From the NCBI GenBank assembly GCA_002007425.1, contig MUGK01000007.1, positions 1 through 38,752 of the forward strand: 38,752 nucleotides of DNA. The letters run 5' to 3'. A program made the position numbers and the translations under genes. This document shows positions 8,339 through 17,228 of this stretch, one piece after another. The notes under the pieces were generated by a model, which saw nothing but the letters and a program-made list of their open reading frames with translations, was not told where the DNA came from and ran no database searches. Source of the DNA: Chromatiales bacterium USCg_Taylor. GTDB lineage: Bacteria > Pseudomonadota > Gammaproteobacteria > JACCXJ01. How positions within the stretch are numbered: position 1 is the stretch's first letter; each line of letters begins with the position of its first letter.

Positions 8339-8934
8339 TGGAGCGCCTCACCGCGGGTCAACGCCAAGGGGCGGCCGTCGGCCTGCTGTTACTGCTGCTC
8401 GCCGCTTTATATATGGTCTTTATCCAACCGCTGGTTTCGGTCTACGGAGATTACGGAGAGCGGATCGCGGATCTCCAGAATCGATTGGCGGGTTACGAAC
8501 GCGTCGCGAGCCGTAGCACCGAATTACAGCAGCAGTTCGCGCGGCTCAAGGGGCAACTATCCAAGCAACAACGCGGGTATTTGCAGGGCAACACGCGCGC
8601 ACTCGCGGCCGCGGAGATGCAACAGCATGTAAAGAAGGTCGTTGAAGCAAACGCTGGACGGCTCAATAGCATTCAGATCATGCCCGACACGACAGAGGAT
8701 GGAGGCAAAGCCGACGCCAAGCAACCCGTATCGATCAAGGTCCAAATGTTGGGTTCCACCGAGACGGTACAACGCGTGTTTCACACCTTGGAAGCAGGAC
8801 AGCCGCGCATGTTTGTCGATCAAGTGTATCTGCGCGGCCGGAACGCTTATCAGTTCCGGCCGGGGAAACCACCGAATGACGAGCTGGATATTCGCTTTAG
8901 TCTCTCCGGTTTTATGGCGCTTGAGAAGTCATGA
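8335..8934 (+). CDS. gspM: Type II secretion protein GspM
   Basis: Encodes a 199-aa inner-membrane protein with an N-terminal helix (QGAAVGLLLLLLAALYMVFI), then a coiled coil (about 40-85) and a small ferredoxin-like periplasmic domain. This is the GspM/XpsM architecture, and it partners GspL. Family recognition rests mainly on architecture and position between gspL and the gspN-like gene. The start overlaps the gspL stop by four bases, and its own stop overlaps the next gene by four bases. Confidence 0.85.
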   Translation: MMERLTAGQRQGAAVGLLLLLLAALYMVFIQPLVSVYGDYGERIADLQNRLAGYERVASRSTELQQQFARLKGQLSKQQRGYLQGNTRALAAAEMQQHVKKVVEANAGRLNSIQIMPDTTEDGGKADAKQPVSIKVQMLGSTETVQRVFHTLEAGQPRMFVDQVYLRGRNAYQFRPGKPPNDELDIRFSLSGFMALEKS

Positions 8935-9578
8935 AGTGGCTAGGATCCATGAGTGCCGTCACCATGACGCTGGGCGCGCTGTGTGCGGTACTGGGTCTCG
9001 TGCTCGCCTATGAGCTCGCGGTCCCCTCGGAACCAGTGCAGGTCGACGCGGCAACTACGGACCTGCCTTGGAAGGCGCCCGCCGTCGAAAGCGACTTTAC
9101 CTTACCTCCGTTGAGTCAATTCCAGGAAATCATCACCCGCCCCCTATTCTTGAAGACACGCCGTCCGGCGCCGAGCGCGAATACCGGTGCCGCGACGCAG
9201 TCCACTTCGGAGACTCCCTTGAGCAAGTATGCCGTCTCGGGCGTCGTGATCACACCCGAGCAACGCTTCGCTTTGATTCGCGGAATTAACGACAACACGC
9301 TCCAGCGCGTCGCGGATGGCGAGGAGTTTCATGGTTGGACCGTGAAAGCGATTGAGCATGAAGGTGTGGTATTCACACGAGAGCGAGAACAGGAACGTCT
9401 ACCGTTGCTCCGCAAAACCCCGGAGAAGTTCAAGGTGGCCGCCCAGCGCGCCGCGCTCCTGGCCCGCAGGCGACTCGCCATCCCCGCGCCACGGAATCCC
9501 GCCGCGCCACCCCGGGCGCCAGCCCAGCAGCCACCCCTGGAATCCGGAGAACGGCCCGAGAGAGGCCCGCGCGATTAA
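8931..9578 (+). CDS. gspN: Type II secretion protein N (GspC/XpsN-like)
   Basis: Encodes a 215-aa bitopic protein with an N-terminal membrane helix (about 8-28), the segment FQEIITRPLFLKTRRPAP, and a small beta domain (KYAVSGVVITPEQRFALI ... VADGEEFHGWTVKAIEHEGV). This matches the homology region of GspC/XpsN, the link between the inner-membrane platform and the secretin. The tail after about residue 165 is basic, then Pro-rich and probably disordered. Its place between gspM and gspD is where Xanthomonas-type operons carry xpsN. It overlaps gspM by four bases. Confidence 0.75.
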   Translation: MKWLGSMSAVTMTLGALCAVLGLVLAYELAVPSEPVQVDAATTDLPWKAPAVESDFTLPPLSQFQEIITRPLFLKTRRPAPSANTGAATQSTSETPLSKYAVSGVVITPEQRFALIRGINDNTLQRVADGEEFHGWTVKAIEHEGVVFTREREQERLPLLRKTPEKFKVAAQRAALLARRRLAIPAPRNPAAPPRAPAQQPPLESGERPERGPRD

Positions 9579-9732
9579 GGCGGCCTAATATCGAAGTGAT
9601 CTTATATTTATCGGATAACACCATGACTAAGGAGATTTTTATTTTAAGTTCGCTTATAGTAGTGTGAGAAATCTCCGCGGGCCGACACCAGTCCCTCGCC
9701 GCACTTGGCACAATTGGGGTTATCAAGCTGTA

Positions 9733-11895
9733 ATGGACCTTAGGGCGCTGTGGGTTCGATGGATCTTAGTAGTCGCCGGCCTTAGCGTTGGTGGCGCCTG
9801 TACCGTGTCGCATCCGCACAAGCCGGAACCGAGCGTTTCTATCGCCCGCGCGCCGTCGCCCCCGGTGATCCACCCCGCGCCTCCGCCCATCAGCGAGGTC
9901 ATCTCGCTGGGAGACCCCGACGACAAGAAACCCCTCAAGACCGAAGTCAAGATTTATCCCGGGAGCGGTACTTTCGTGAAACCGCAAGGCGGATACAAAG
10001 GTCCACCGCCGAGCGACGATAGGGGAGAATACACGCTCAACTTCGAAAACACCGATTTGCAGGAGGTGGTCAAGGCGGTCCTGGGCGATCTCCTCAAGGA
10101 GAACTATTTCATCGACCCGAAGGTGGCGGGGACGACCACGATTCAGACGACCCGGCCGCTCAAGCGGCACGAGTTGCTACCGACGCTGGAAAACCTGCTG
10201 CGCTTGAACGGCGCCTCGCTGCTGCGAGCCGAAGGCATGTACAAGATCCTCCCTTCGGCGCAAGCCGCCCGCGGTTCCCCGCCGTCGTCGGTGAGCCGGC
10301 TCGCGGCGGCGCGCGGTTTTACGATTCGCGTCGTGCCGCTGCGTTACGCCTCCGCCCGCGAGCTCCACAAGTTAATCGAGCCCTTCTTGCCTCAAGACGC
10401 GCCGCAAATCGTAGACGCGCAACGCAACCTTTTGATCCTGACCGGGAGCGAGCAGGAAATCCAAGCCGCCGTGGAGCTTGTGGAGCTGTTCGACGCGGAT
10501 TGGCTCAGCGGGATGTCGATGGCGCTGTTCAAGCTTCAGCACGCCGAGGTCAAGACGCTGCACGGCGAGCTGGAAAAGATCTTTGGCGAAAAAGACAGTC
10601 CCCTGGCCGGGGTTGTGCGGATGGTGCCGGTGGAGCGCCTCAACGCGCTGCTCGTCGTCTCCTCGCGTCCGGGTTATCTCGACCAGGCGCGGAACTGGAT
10701 CGAGCGCTTGGATCAAATAGGCGATTCGGTCAGCCCGCGCCTCTATGTTTATCGCGTACAAAACGGCAAGGCGGCCGATCTTGCCGCCGTGCTCGGCGGG
10801 ATCTTCGGCGCCGAGGCCAAACCCTCCGAAGCGGGCGCGCCACCGCCGGAATTCGCTCCCGGCGAAACCCAAACCACGCTCGAAAGCGAGGCCGAACCAC
10901 CCACTCCGGGCGGAGGCTTGAGCAAAAGCACGCGCTCCAAGACCAAAGGGACAGAACGCGGCGGCGTGTCGGTGGTCGCGACCGAGACCCTGCGCATCAT
11001 CGCCGACGAGACTAACAACGCACTTCTGATCATGGCCAAGGTGCAGGACTATAAGATGATCGAGGCCGCGCTGAAACGCCTGGATGTCATCCCGCTGCAG
11101 GTGCTGATCGAAGCCACTGTCGTCGACATCACGTTGACGGATGATCTGCGATACGGGATCGAGTGGTTGTTTAGGAACAGCGCCCCAGGCAGCGGCAACA
11201 TTGGCCAGGGTAAGCTCGACCTAGCGGGGCTTGACGCTATAGCTCCAGGCTTTTCTTATGCGCTAATGTCAGGCAACCGAGTTAGGGCCGTATTGAACGC
11301 GCTGGCTGACCAGGGCAAGCTGAACGTCCTGTCTTCGCCTTCCTTAATGGTACTCGACAACCAAACTGCAACCATTAAGGTGGTCGATGAGGTGCCGGTC
11401 ATCACCCAGGCGCGGACACCGGTGGACACAGTGAACCAAGATAGCATCGACCAACTCCAATCCGTCGAGTTCAAGGAGGTCGGCGTGATCCTCGAGGTTA
11501 CGCCGCGCGTCAACCTCGGCGGGCGCATCACCCTCGATCTCAGCCAGGAGGTATCCGAAGTCGATAGAACCCCCGCCCGGGTAAATACTGCGGGAAATCC
11601 CTCGTTCATCCAACGCAACGTACAGACCACCGTCACCGTCCAGAGCGGTGAGAGCCTCGTCCTCGGCGGCTTGATCAGCGAGACCAAAATCCAGTCGAAC
11701 AGCGGTATCCCATTCCTCAAGGATATCCCTGTGCTCGGGGCTCTGTTCAGCCAGACCCGGGACTTCACCGATCGCCAGGAGCTTATCGTCCTGCTGACCC
11801 CTCGGGCGGTTCGTGACGAGGCCGAGGCGCGCGCGGTGACCGAGGAGTTTCGCCACCGGTTGCGCGAGCTGGAGTCCATCAAGCCGGGCGGTTGA
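9733..11895 (+). CDS. gspD: Type II secretion outer-membrane secretin GspD
   Basis: Encodes a 720-aa secretin that forms the outer-membrane channel. The signal peptide ends in GGAC with Cys23, a weak lipobox. The N0 domain (YTLNFENTDLQEVVKAVLGD) begins near residue 105. N1-N3 modules follow, with a Ser/Gly/Pro-rich loop at about 360-410. The C-terminal secretin domain contains NVLSSPSLMVLDNQ, VPVITQ and the closing motif IPFLKDIPVLGALF, then QELIVLLTPRAV. ATG 9733 was chosen because the upstream extension to 9664 lacks signal-peptide character. It is separated from gspN by 154 AT-rich bases, so a separate promoter is possible. It looks intact. Confidence 0.93.
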   Translation: MDLRALWVRWILVVAGLSVGGACTVSHPHKPEPSVSIARAPSPPVIHPAPPPISEVISLGDPDDKKPLKTEVKIYPGSGTFVKPQGGYKGPPPSDDRGEYTLNFENTDLQEVVKAVLGDLLKENYFIDPKVAGTTTIQTTRPLKRHELLPTLENLLRLNGASLLRAEGMYKILPSAQAARGSPPSSVSRLAAARGFTIRVVPLRYASARELHKLIEPFLPQDAPQIVDAQRNLLILTGSEQEIQAAVELVELFDADWLSGMSMALFKLQHAEVKTLHGELEKIFGEKDSPLAGVVRMVPVERLNALLVVSSRPGYLDQARNWIERLDQIGDSVSPRLYVYRVQNGKAADLAAVLGGIFGAEAKPSEAGAPPPEFAPGETQTTLESEAEPPTPGGGLSKSTRSKTKGTERGGVSVVATETLRIIADETNNALLIMAKVQDYKMIEAALKRLDVIPLQVLIEATVVDITLTDDLRYGIEWLFRNSAPGSGNIGQGKLDLAGLDAIAPGFSYALMSGNRVRAVLNALADQGKLNVLSSPSLMVLDNQTATIKVVDEVPVITQARTPVDTVNQDSIDQLQSVEFKEVGVILEVTPRVNLGGRITLDLSQEVSEVDRTPARVNTAGNPSFIQRNVQTTVTVQSGESLVLGGLISETKIQSNSGIPFLKDIPVLGALFSQTRDFTDRQELIVLLTPRAVRDEAEARAVTEEFRHRLRELESIKPGG

Positions 11896-11910
11896 TCGCC
11901 AGCACGTTAT

Positions 11911-11939
11911 TTCTTACCGGACCATGCATAAACTATAAT
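11911..11939 (+). promoter_or_regulatory. Possible sigma-70 promoter for glnA
   Basis: A perfect -10 hexamer TATAAT (11934-11939) lies 17 bases after a poor -35 (TTCTTA, 11911-11916), about 125 bases before the glnA start. A sigma-54 type GG-N10-GC element was looked for in 11900-12060 and not found. Confidence 0.35.
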
Positions 11940-12063
11940 TCAACGGCGGGCGGTTGTTCGTGGTACCTTTTCGTGGTGCTTGGAATTTCCGGCCGGCCCA
12001 GTTTCACGACCTGTCGGACCCCTGCGAAGAAAACTCAAAATACGATTCAGGAGGAGGGTTGTT

Positions 12064-13476
12064 ATGACGCCGAAAGAAATCATCGATCTCATCAAGGCCA
12101 AGAACATTGAAATCCTAGACCTCAAGTTCCAGGATTTCCCCGGCACTTGGCAGCATTTTTCAATACCGGTGAGCCAGGCCGTGCCGGAAATCTTCGACGA
12201 AGGACTGGGTTTTGACGGATCCAGCATCCGGGGCTGGCAAGCGATCCATGCCAGCGACATGATGGTGGTGCCGGACCCGGTCACGGCCGTCATCGACCCC
12301 TTTACCGAATGCCCGACACTCTCGTTGATCTGCAATATCGTCGATCCGGTCACCCGCGAGCAATATTCACGCGATCCCCGCTATGTCGCGGTCAAGGCTG
12401 AAAATTACCTGAAAAGCTCCGGCATTGGCGATGTCGCGTATTTCGGGCCGGAAGCGGAGTTCTTCATCTTCGATGGCATTCGCTTCGACCAAAATGCCCA
12501 CGAGGCTTATTACCACGTCGAGTCCGCGGAAGGGGTGTGGGACTCGGGGAGCGACAATGGCCCGAACCTGGGCTACAAACCGCGCCACAAGGAAGGCTAC
12601 TTTCCCGTACCCCCGACCGACTCGCAGCAAGATATTCGCACCGAGATGATCCTGGAGATGGAGAAGGCCGGGATCGTGGTCGAAAAGCATCATCACGAAG
12701 TGGCCACTGCGGGGCAAGCGGAGATCGATCTGCTTTACGATTCGCTCACCCGCATGGCCGATAAGATGATGATGTACAAGTACATCGTCAAAAACGTCGC
12801 CTTGCGACACGGCAAGACCGTCACCTTCATGCCCAAACCGCTGTTCGGGGATAACGGATCGGGCATGCACACCCACCAGAGTATCTGGAAAGGGGGTCAG
12901 CCGCTCTTTGCCGGCGACAAATATGCCGGGGTGAGCGATCTCTGCCTGTGGTACATCGGAGGCATCTTGAAACACGCCCCGGCGCTTTGCGCTTTCGTGG
13001 CCCCGACCACCAACTCCTACAAGCGCCTCGTGCCCGGCTTCGAGGCCCCCGTCAACCTGGCCTATTCCTCGCGCAACCGCTCGGCGTCGATCCGCATCCC
13101 GGTATACTCCCCGAGCCCCAAGGCCAAGCGTATCGAAGTCCGCTTTCCCGATCCCTCCTGCAATCCGTACCTGGCGTTCGCGGCGATGTTAATGGCGGGC
13201 CTCGATGGCATCATGAACAAGCTCAACCCGGGCGATCCGTTCGACAAGAATCTCTACGACTTGCCTCCTGAAGAGCTGGCCAAGGTCCCGAGCTGCCCCG
13301 CTTCGCTCGAAGCCGCACTCGATGCGCTGGAGAAAGACCACGAGTTTTTGTTCAAAGGCAACGTCTTTACCCGCGATGTTGTCGAGACCTGGCTCGAATA
13401 CAAGCGCACCAAGGAATGTGATCCCATCCGGCTGCGTCCGCACCCGTATGAGTTCGCACTTTACTACGACGCGTAA
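12064..13476 (+). CDS. glnA: Glutamine synthetase, type I-beta
   Basis: Encodes a 470-aa glutamine synthetase that makes glutamine from glutamate, ammonia and ATP in the cytoplasm. The beta-grasp domain carries [15 protein letters not shown]. The catalytic domain has the family motifs [18 protein letters not shown] and [20 protein letters not shown]. Tyr398 in NLYDLPPEE is the adenylylation site of the GSI-beta class, so control by GlnE adenylylation is expected. The frame is open from 11980, but GGAGGAGGG about six bases before ATG 12064 fixes the start. The length equals that of the E. coli enzyme plus Met. Monocistronic, followed by a hairpin shared with the convergent gene. Confidence 0.97.
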   Translation: MTPKEIIDLIKAKNIEILDLKFQDFPGTWQHFSIPVSQAVPEIFDEGLGFDGSSIRGWQAIHASDMMVVPDPVTAVIDPFTECPTLSLICNIVDPVTREQYSRDPRYVAVKAENYLKSSGIGDVAYFGPEAEFFIFDGIRFDQNAHEAYYHVESAEGVWDSGSDNGPNLGYKPRHKEGYFPVPPTDSQQDIRTEMILEMEKAGIVVEKHHHEVATAGQAEIDLLYDSLTRMADKMMMYKYIVKNVALRHGKTVTFMPKPLFGDNGSGMHTHQSIWKGGQPLFAGDKYAGVSDLCLWYIGGILKHAPALCAFVAPTTNSYKRLVPGFEAPVNLAYSSRNRSASIRIPVYSPSPKAKRIEVRFPDPSCNPYLAFAAMLMAGLDGIMNKLNPGDPFDKNLYDLPPEELAKVPSCPASLEAALDALEKDHEFLFKGNVFTRDVVETWLEYKRTKECDPIRLRPHPYEFALYYDA

Positions 13477-13547
13477 GAACGCGGTCTAGGGGCTATTCCC
13501 GAAGCTGCGTGCCGTCCCGCGATTAGGACCCCCTCCCTCCGGAAGGA

Positions 13548-13575
13548 CCCCCTCTCCCGCCGGAGAGGATGGGGG
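13548..13575. terminator. Palindromic hairpin between convergent genes
   Basis: CCCCCTCTCC (13548-13557) faces GGAGAGG-AT-GGGGG (13562-13575) across a four-base loop, a strong hairpin with one bulge. It lies between the glnA stop and the end of the convergent cupredoxin gene and could terminate both, although there is no clear T run. The sequence resembles the palindrome at 21775-21830, so it may be a copy of a dispersed CTCTCC-type repeat. Confidence 0.5.
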
Positions 13576-13589
13576 TGAGGAGATCTCAT

Positions 13590-14027
13590 TCAACGCACCT
13601 CTAACCGCCCTTCCATCCCCTGTTCGCGGTGGCTGGGAAGGAAAAGCAGTTTTTTATCGCAATAAAACGTGAAGACTCCTGTCTTCCTGGGCGTGAAGAG
13701 AACGCGCGCGGAATCTCCGGCTGCGACCTCTTGCCGGACACGGAATCCAGCCTGGGGATCCGCCAGCACCAGGTTATGAGGCACGAGAAACGCCGTATTA
13801 CGAAGTATCAATACCACCGGTCGGCCGGCTTCTACGACAAGATGGTCCGGTGCGTAGGAATAACTATCGAGGCTCACCTCGACGCGCTGCACGCCGCGCG
13901 CATCCGGATGGACCAGGAAGGGCTCGGCCAGGCTCGCGGGCGCTACCGATAAAAGGCCCATTGTTACGCTCCAAATCGAAACGAGCTTGTGCAACACGAA
14001 GCCTGCGGTACGAAGCGCCTCGCTCAA
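13590..14027 (-). CDS. Secreted cupredoxin-domain protein
   Basis: Encodes a protein of up to 145 aa with an N-terminal signal sequence and a single cupredoxin fold. Predicted type 1 copper ligands are the His in PHNLVLADP, the Cys in FTFYCDK, and the His and Met in LPSHREQGMEG. This is the Cys-x-His-x-Met loop of blue copper proteins and cytochrome-oxidase-like domains. It probably carries electrons or binds copper in the periplasm; the partner is unknown. A TTG start at 14027 overlaps the asnS stop by four bases. A GTG at 13997 would also give a full signal peptide, so the start is uncertain. Last gene of the mrp-dcd-asnS transcript. Confidence 0.75.
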   Translation of the reverse strand: MSEALRTAGFVLHKLVSIWSVTMGLLSVAPASLAEPFLVHPDARGVQRVEVSLDSYSYAPDHLVVEAGRPVVLILRNTAFLVPHNLVLADPQAGFRVRQEVAAGDSARVLFTPRKTGVFTFYCDKKLLFLPSHREQGMEGRLEVR

Positions 14028-15424
14028 AACTCAAGGTGCTTGGGCGTGCGCGGGAACGGGATCACGTCGCGAATGTTGGTTACCCCCGTCACCAACATCA
14101 AGAAGCGCTCGAACCCCAGCCCGAAACCGCTGTGAGGCACGCTGCCGAAGCGCCGCGAGTCCAGATACCACCAATAGTGACCCTGGTCGAAGCCCATCTC
14201 GTTGATGCGCGACCGGAGTACATCGTAGCGCTCTTCGCGCTGGCTGCCGCCGATGATTTCTCCGATCCTAGGCACCAGGACATCCATCGCGGCGGCCGTA
14301 CGCCCATCGTCATTGAGCCGCATGTAGAACGCCTTGATGTCCTTGGGATAGTTATAGACGATGACCGGTTTCTTGAAATAACGCTCGGTGAGGTAACGCT
14401 CGTGCTCGGTTTGCAAATCGGCGCCCCATGCCGGCTCGAACTCGAAGGATTCGCCCGAGCGCCTCAGAAGCTCGATGGCATCGTCGTAAGGCAAGCGTTC
14501 AAAGGCGTTCGCGGCGATATTCTCAAGTGTCGCCATTAAGGATGGATCGACGAAACGCGCGAAGAGCCGCAGATCCTCGCGGCAGCGATCCAGCGCGTCG
14601 GTGACGAGATAGCGGATGAACTCCTCCGCGAGGCTCATGTTCGCGTCGAGATCATAGAACGCCATTTCCGGCTCGATCATCCAAAATTCGGCCATGTGCC
14701 GGGCGATGTTGGAATTCTCGGCCCGGAAGGTCGGACCAAAGGTGTAGATCTCACCGAGCCCGAGCGCGAACATCTCGCCCGAGAGTTGACCGGAGACCGT
14801 CAGCTTGGCTTCCTTTCCGAAGAAATCCTCGCTGAAATCGACCCGCCCGTCTCGCTTCGGAACGTTTCTCAAGTCCAGCGTGGTGACGCCGAACATTGCC
14901 CCGGCCCCTTCGCAGTCCGAGGCGGTCAGGATCGGGGCATGGATATAGCAGAAACCGCGGTCTTGGAAAAATTGGTGAATAGCATGCGCAAGCCGCGACC
15001 GCATGCGGAACAGCGCGCCGTATTTATTGGTCCGCGGCCGCAGGTGGGCAATGGTACGCAAGAATTCGTCGGAATGCCGTTTCTTTTGCAGAGGGTAATC
15101 CTCGGGACAGGTCCCGATGACCGTGATCCTATCGGCTTGGATCTCCCACGGCTGCCCGCTCCCTGGTGATGCGACCAGCTTGCCTTCGACCGCAATCGCC
15201 GCGCCGGTGCCGAGATCCTTTGCTTCAGAATAGTTGCCGATGCCGGCGTCCACGATGACCTGGATGTTTCTGAGACACGACCCATCGTTGATCTCAAAAA
15301 AGGAAAAACCCTTGGAATCCCGGCGGGTCCTAACCCACCCCTTGATCAGCACCTGCTCGCGCGACGCCGCGCCATCGAGGAGTGTCACGATTTTGTCTCG
15401 TTTCAGCGCAACGGTCTGTTCCAC
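14024..15424 (-). CDS. asnS: Asparaginyl-tRNA synthetase
   Basis: Encodes the 466-aa class IIb synthetase that charges tRNA-Asn. The OB-fold anticodon-binding domain occupies about 25-125 (VLIKGWVRTRRDSKGFSFFE). The catalytic core has class II motif 2 (FRAENSNIARHMAEFWMIEPE) and motif 3 (GFGLGFERFLMLVTG). The closing VIPFPRTPKHLEF and the absence of an AspRS-type insertion identify AsnRS rather than AspRS. ATG start with a 16-base gap after dcd. It looks complete. Confidence 0.96.
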   Translation of the reverse strand: MEQTVALKRDKIVTLLDGAASREQVLIKGWVRTRRDSKGFSFFEINDGSCLRNIQVIVDAGIGNYSEAKDLGTGAAIAVEGKLVASPGSGQPWEIQADRITVIGTCPEDYPLQKKRHSDEFLRTIAHLRPRTNKYGALFRMRSRLAHAIHQFFQDRGFCYIHAPILTASDCEGAGAMFGVTTLDLRNVPKRDGRVDFSEDFFGKEAKLTVSGQLSGEMFALGLGEIYTFGPTFRAENSNIARHMAEFWMIEPEMAFYDLDANMSLAEEFIRYLVTDALDRCREDLRLFARFVDPSLMATLENIAANAFERLPYDDAIELLRRSGESFEFEPAWGADLQTEHERYLTERYFKKPVIVYNYPKDIKAFYMRLNDDGRTAAAMDVLVPRIGEIIGGSQREERYDVLRSRINEMGFDQGHYWWYLDSRRFGSVPHSGFGLGFERFLMLVTGVTNIRDVIPFPRTPKHLEF

Positions 15425-15440
15425 GGATCCCGAACTTCTC

Positions 15441-16007
15441 TCAGGTCTTAGGCAGCGTCACGCCGCGCTGCCCCTGATACTTTCCTCCGCGATCCCGGTA
15501 CGAGATCTCGCAGGGATCATCCGATTCGATAAAGATCACCTGCGCGACGCCCTCATTCGCATAGATCTTTGCGGGCAAGGGCGTGGTGTTCGAAAACTCC
15601 AAGGTGACATGTCCTTCCCATTCGGGCTCCAAGGGCGTGACGTTGACGATGATTCCGCAGCGGGCATAGGTCGACTTCCCGAGACAGATGGTGAGCACAT
15701 TGCGCGGAATGCGGAAGTACTCGACGGTGCGCGCGAGCGCGAAGGAATTCGGGGGGATGATGCAGACGCTCGCCGCCACATCAACGAAGCTCTGCGGATC
15801 GAAATTCTTGGGATCGACGATGGTGGTGTTGATGTTGGTGAAGATCTTAAACTCGTTGGCGCAGCGGATATCATAGCCGTAGCTCGAGGTGCCGTAGGAA
15901 ATGAGCCTGCCGTCACCGTTGGCGCGAACCTGGCCGGGCTCGAACGGTTCGATCATGCCATGCTCTGCGGCCATGCGCCGGATCCAGCGATCGGATTTTA
16001 TCGACAT
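15441..16007 (-). CDS. dcd: dCTP deaminase
   Basis: Encodes a 188-aa trimeric enzyme that deaminates dCTP to dUTP for thymidylate synthesis. Family motifs are visible: [16 protein letters not shown] near the N terminus, [17 protein letters not shown], the active-site strand [19 protein letters not shown], and the C-terminal [12 protein letters not shown] that folds over the nucleotide. The length matches the family. It starts six bases after the mrp stop, so the two are co-transcribed. Confidence 0.96.
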   Translation of the reverse strand: MSIKSDRWIRRMAAEHGMIEPFEPGQVRANGDGRLISYGTSSYGYDIRCANEFKIFTNINTTIVDPKNFDPQSFVDVAASVCIIPPNSFALARTVEYFRIPRNVLTICLGKSTYARCGIIVNVTPLEPEWEGHVTLEFSNTTPLPAKIYANEGVAQVIFIESDDPCEISYRDRGGKYQGQRGVTLPKT

Positions 16008-16013
16008 CGTACC

Positions 16014-17105
16014 TTACGTATTCTGGATCACGATCTTCGGAAAGCGCGCCGAGTAGTCCTTGGCCCGCAGCGAGAGCTTCGCCGCTATCTTGCGCCCGAG
16101 GTCGTGGAAGATCCGCGCCGCCCGCGAGCCGGGGTCCATGGCCACCGTCGGCCGGCCGTTGTCCACCCCCTCTCGGATCCCGATCTCGAGCGGCAAGGAT
16201 CCGAGGAGATCTACTTGGTACTGCGCGGCCATGGAAGCGCCGCCACCTTGCCCGAAGATGGGCTCCTCGTGTCCGCACTGGCTACAGACGTGCGTACTCA
16301 TATTTTCGACGATGCCGAGCACCGGTACCTCGACTTTCTCGAACATCTTGAGCGCTTTGCGCGCATCAAGCAACGCGATGTCTTGGGGCGTCGTGACGAT
16401 GATCGCACCGCTGACCGGAATTTTCTGGCACAAGGTCAATTGAATGTCGCCCGTGCCGGGTGGCAGATCCACGACCAAGTAATCGACGTTGCGCCACTTG
16501 GTACCGGTTAGCAACTGCTCCAGGGCGGAGGTCACCATCGGGCCGCGCCAGATCATCGGCGTCTCTTCGTCGATGAGATTGCCGATCGAGATGGCTTGCA
16601 CGTGGTAGCTGACCAGTGGTTCGAAGGATTTGCCGTCTATGGTCTCGGGTTTCCCCCGGCAGCCGAGCATCCGGGGCTGGCTCGGACCGTAGATATCGGC
16701 ATCAAGGATCGCGGCCTGCGCGCCTTGCGCCTGAAAGGCGAGCGCTAGATTAACCGCGACGGTTGATTTACCCACCCCACCCTTGCCCGAAGCGACGGCG
16801 ATGATATTTTTGACCTCGGGTAAGGGAGAGACGCCCTTTTGCACCGAATGCGAAATGATCTTCTGCGTGACCTCGACACTTGCCTCGCGAACGCCCTCGA
16901 CATTGCCGAGCACTTCCTTGAGCGCGCCCTTCAAGGATTCACTCCAGCCTTTGATCGGATAACCGAGCTCGACCGCGACGCGCACGCGATCGCCGTCGAT
17001 GCGTATATCCTTGACCGCTTTGGCGCTGACGAGATCGCACCCGAGATAAGGGTCTTGATAGCGCTTTAACGCGGCTTCGATGTGCTCTTTCGTGACGGTT
17101 ATCAT
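16014..17105 (-). CDS. apbC: Iron-sulfur cluster carrier protein Mrp/ApbC
   Basis: Encodes a 363-aa P-loop ATPase that carries and delivers Fe-S clusters in the cytoplasm. A MIP18/DUF59 domain (about 1-85) precedes the MinD-like ATPase core with deviant Walker A ASGKGGVGKSTVAVNLA. It also has DADIYGPSQPRMLG, DYLVVDLPPGTGD and the cluster-binding pair CSQC. First gene of the minus-strand group with dcd and asnS, and divergent from metG across 123 bases. The pairing of mrp with metG is common in proteobacteria. Confidence 0.95.
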   Translation of the reverse strand: MITVTKEHIEAALKRYQDPYLGCDLVSAKAVKDIRIDGDRVRVAVELGYPIKGWSESLKGALKEVLGNVEGVREASVEVTQKIISHSVQKGVSPLPEVKNIIAVASGKGGVGKSTVAVNLALAFQAQGAQAAILDADIYGPSQPRMLGCRGKPETIDGKSFEPLVSYHVQAISIGNLIDEETPMIWRGPMVTSALEQLLTGTKWRNVDYLVVDLPPGTGDIQLTLCQKIPVSGAIIVTTPQDIALLDARKALKMFEKVEVPVLGIVENMSTHVCSQCGHEEPIFGQGGGASMAAQYQVDLLGSLPLEIGIREGVDNGRPTVAMDPGSRAARIFHDLGRKIAAKLSLRAKDYSARFPKIVIQNT

Positions 17106-17228
17106 CGTAGATTTCGGCCAGGAATGCGTACGGCCATTCTACACCAAATCCTGTAGCCACGAGGCGCGATGACACGGCGCTGGCTTGATGTTAACTTAAG
17201 AAATCCCTATTGAAGGAGTATTACCGCC

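Noticed and set aside
9622-9666. A 14-codon ORF (MTKEIFILSSLIVV) upstream of gspD
   Set aside because: Too short, and no ribosome binding site or conservation evidence available.
11900-12060. Sigma-54 promoter upstream of glnA
   Set aside because: Candidate GG and GC pairs around 11960-11980 do not have the required ten-base spacing.
15234-16511. Plus-strand 425-codon frame across dcd and mrp
   Set aside because: It is the antisense shadow of asnS, dcd and mrp, which carry clear family motifs; its translation shows no recognisable domain.
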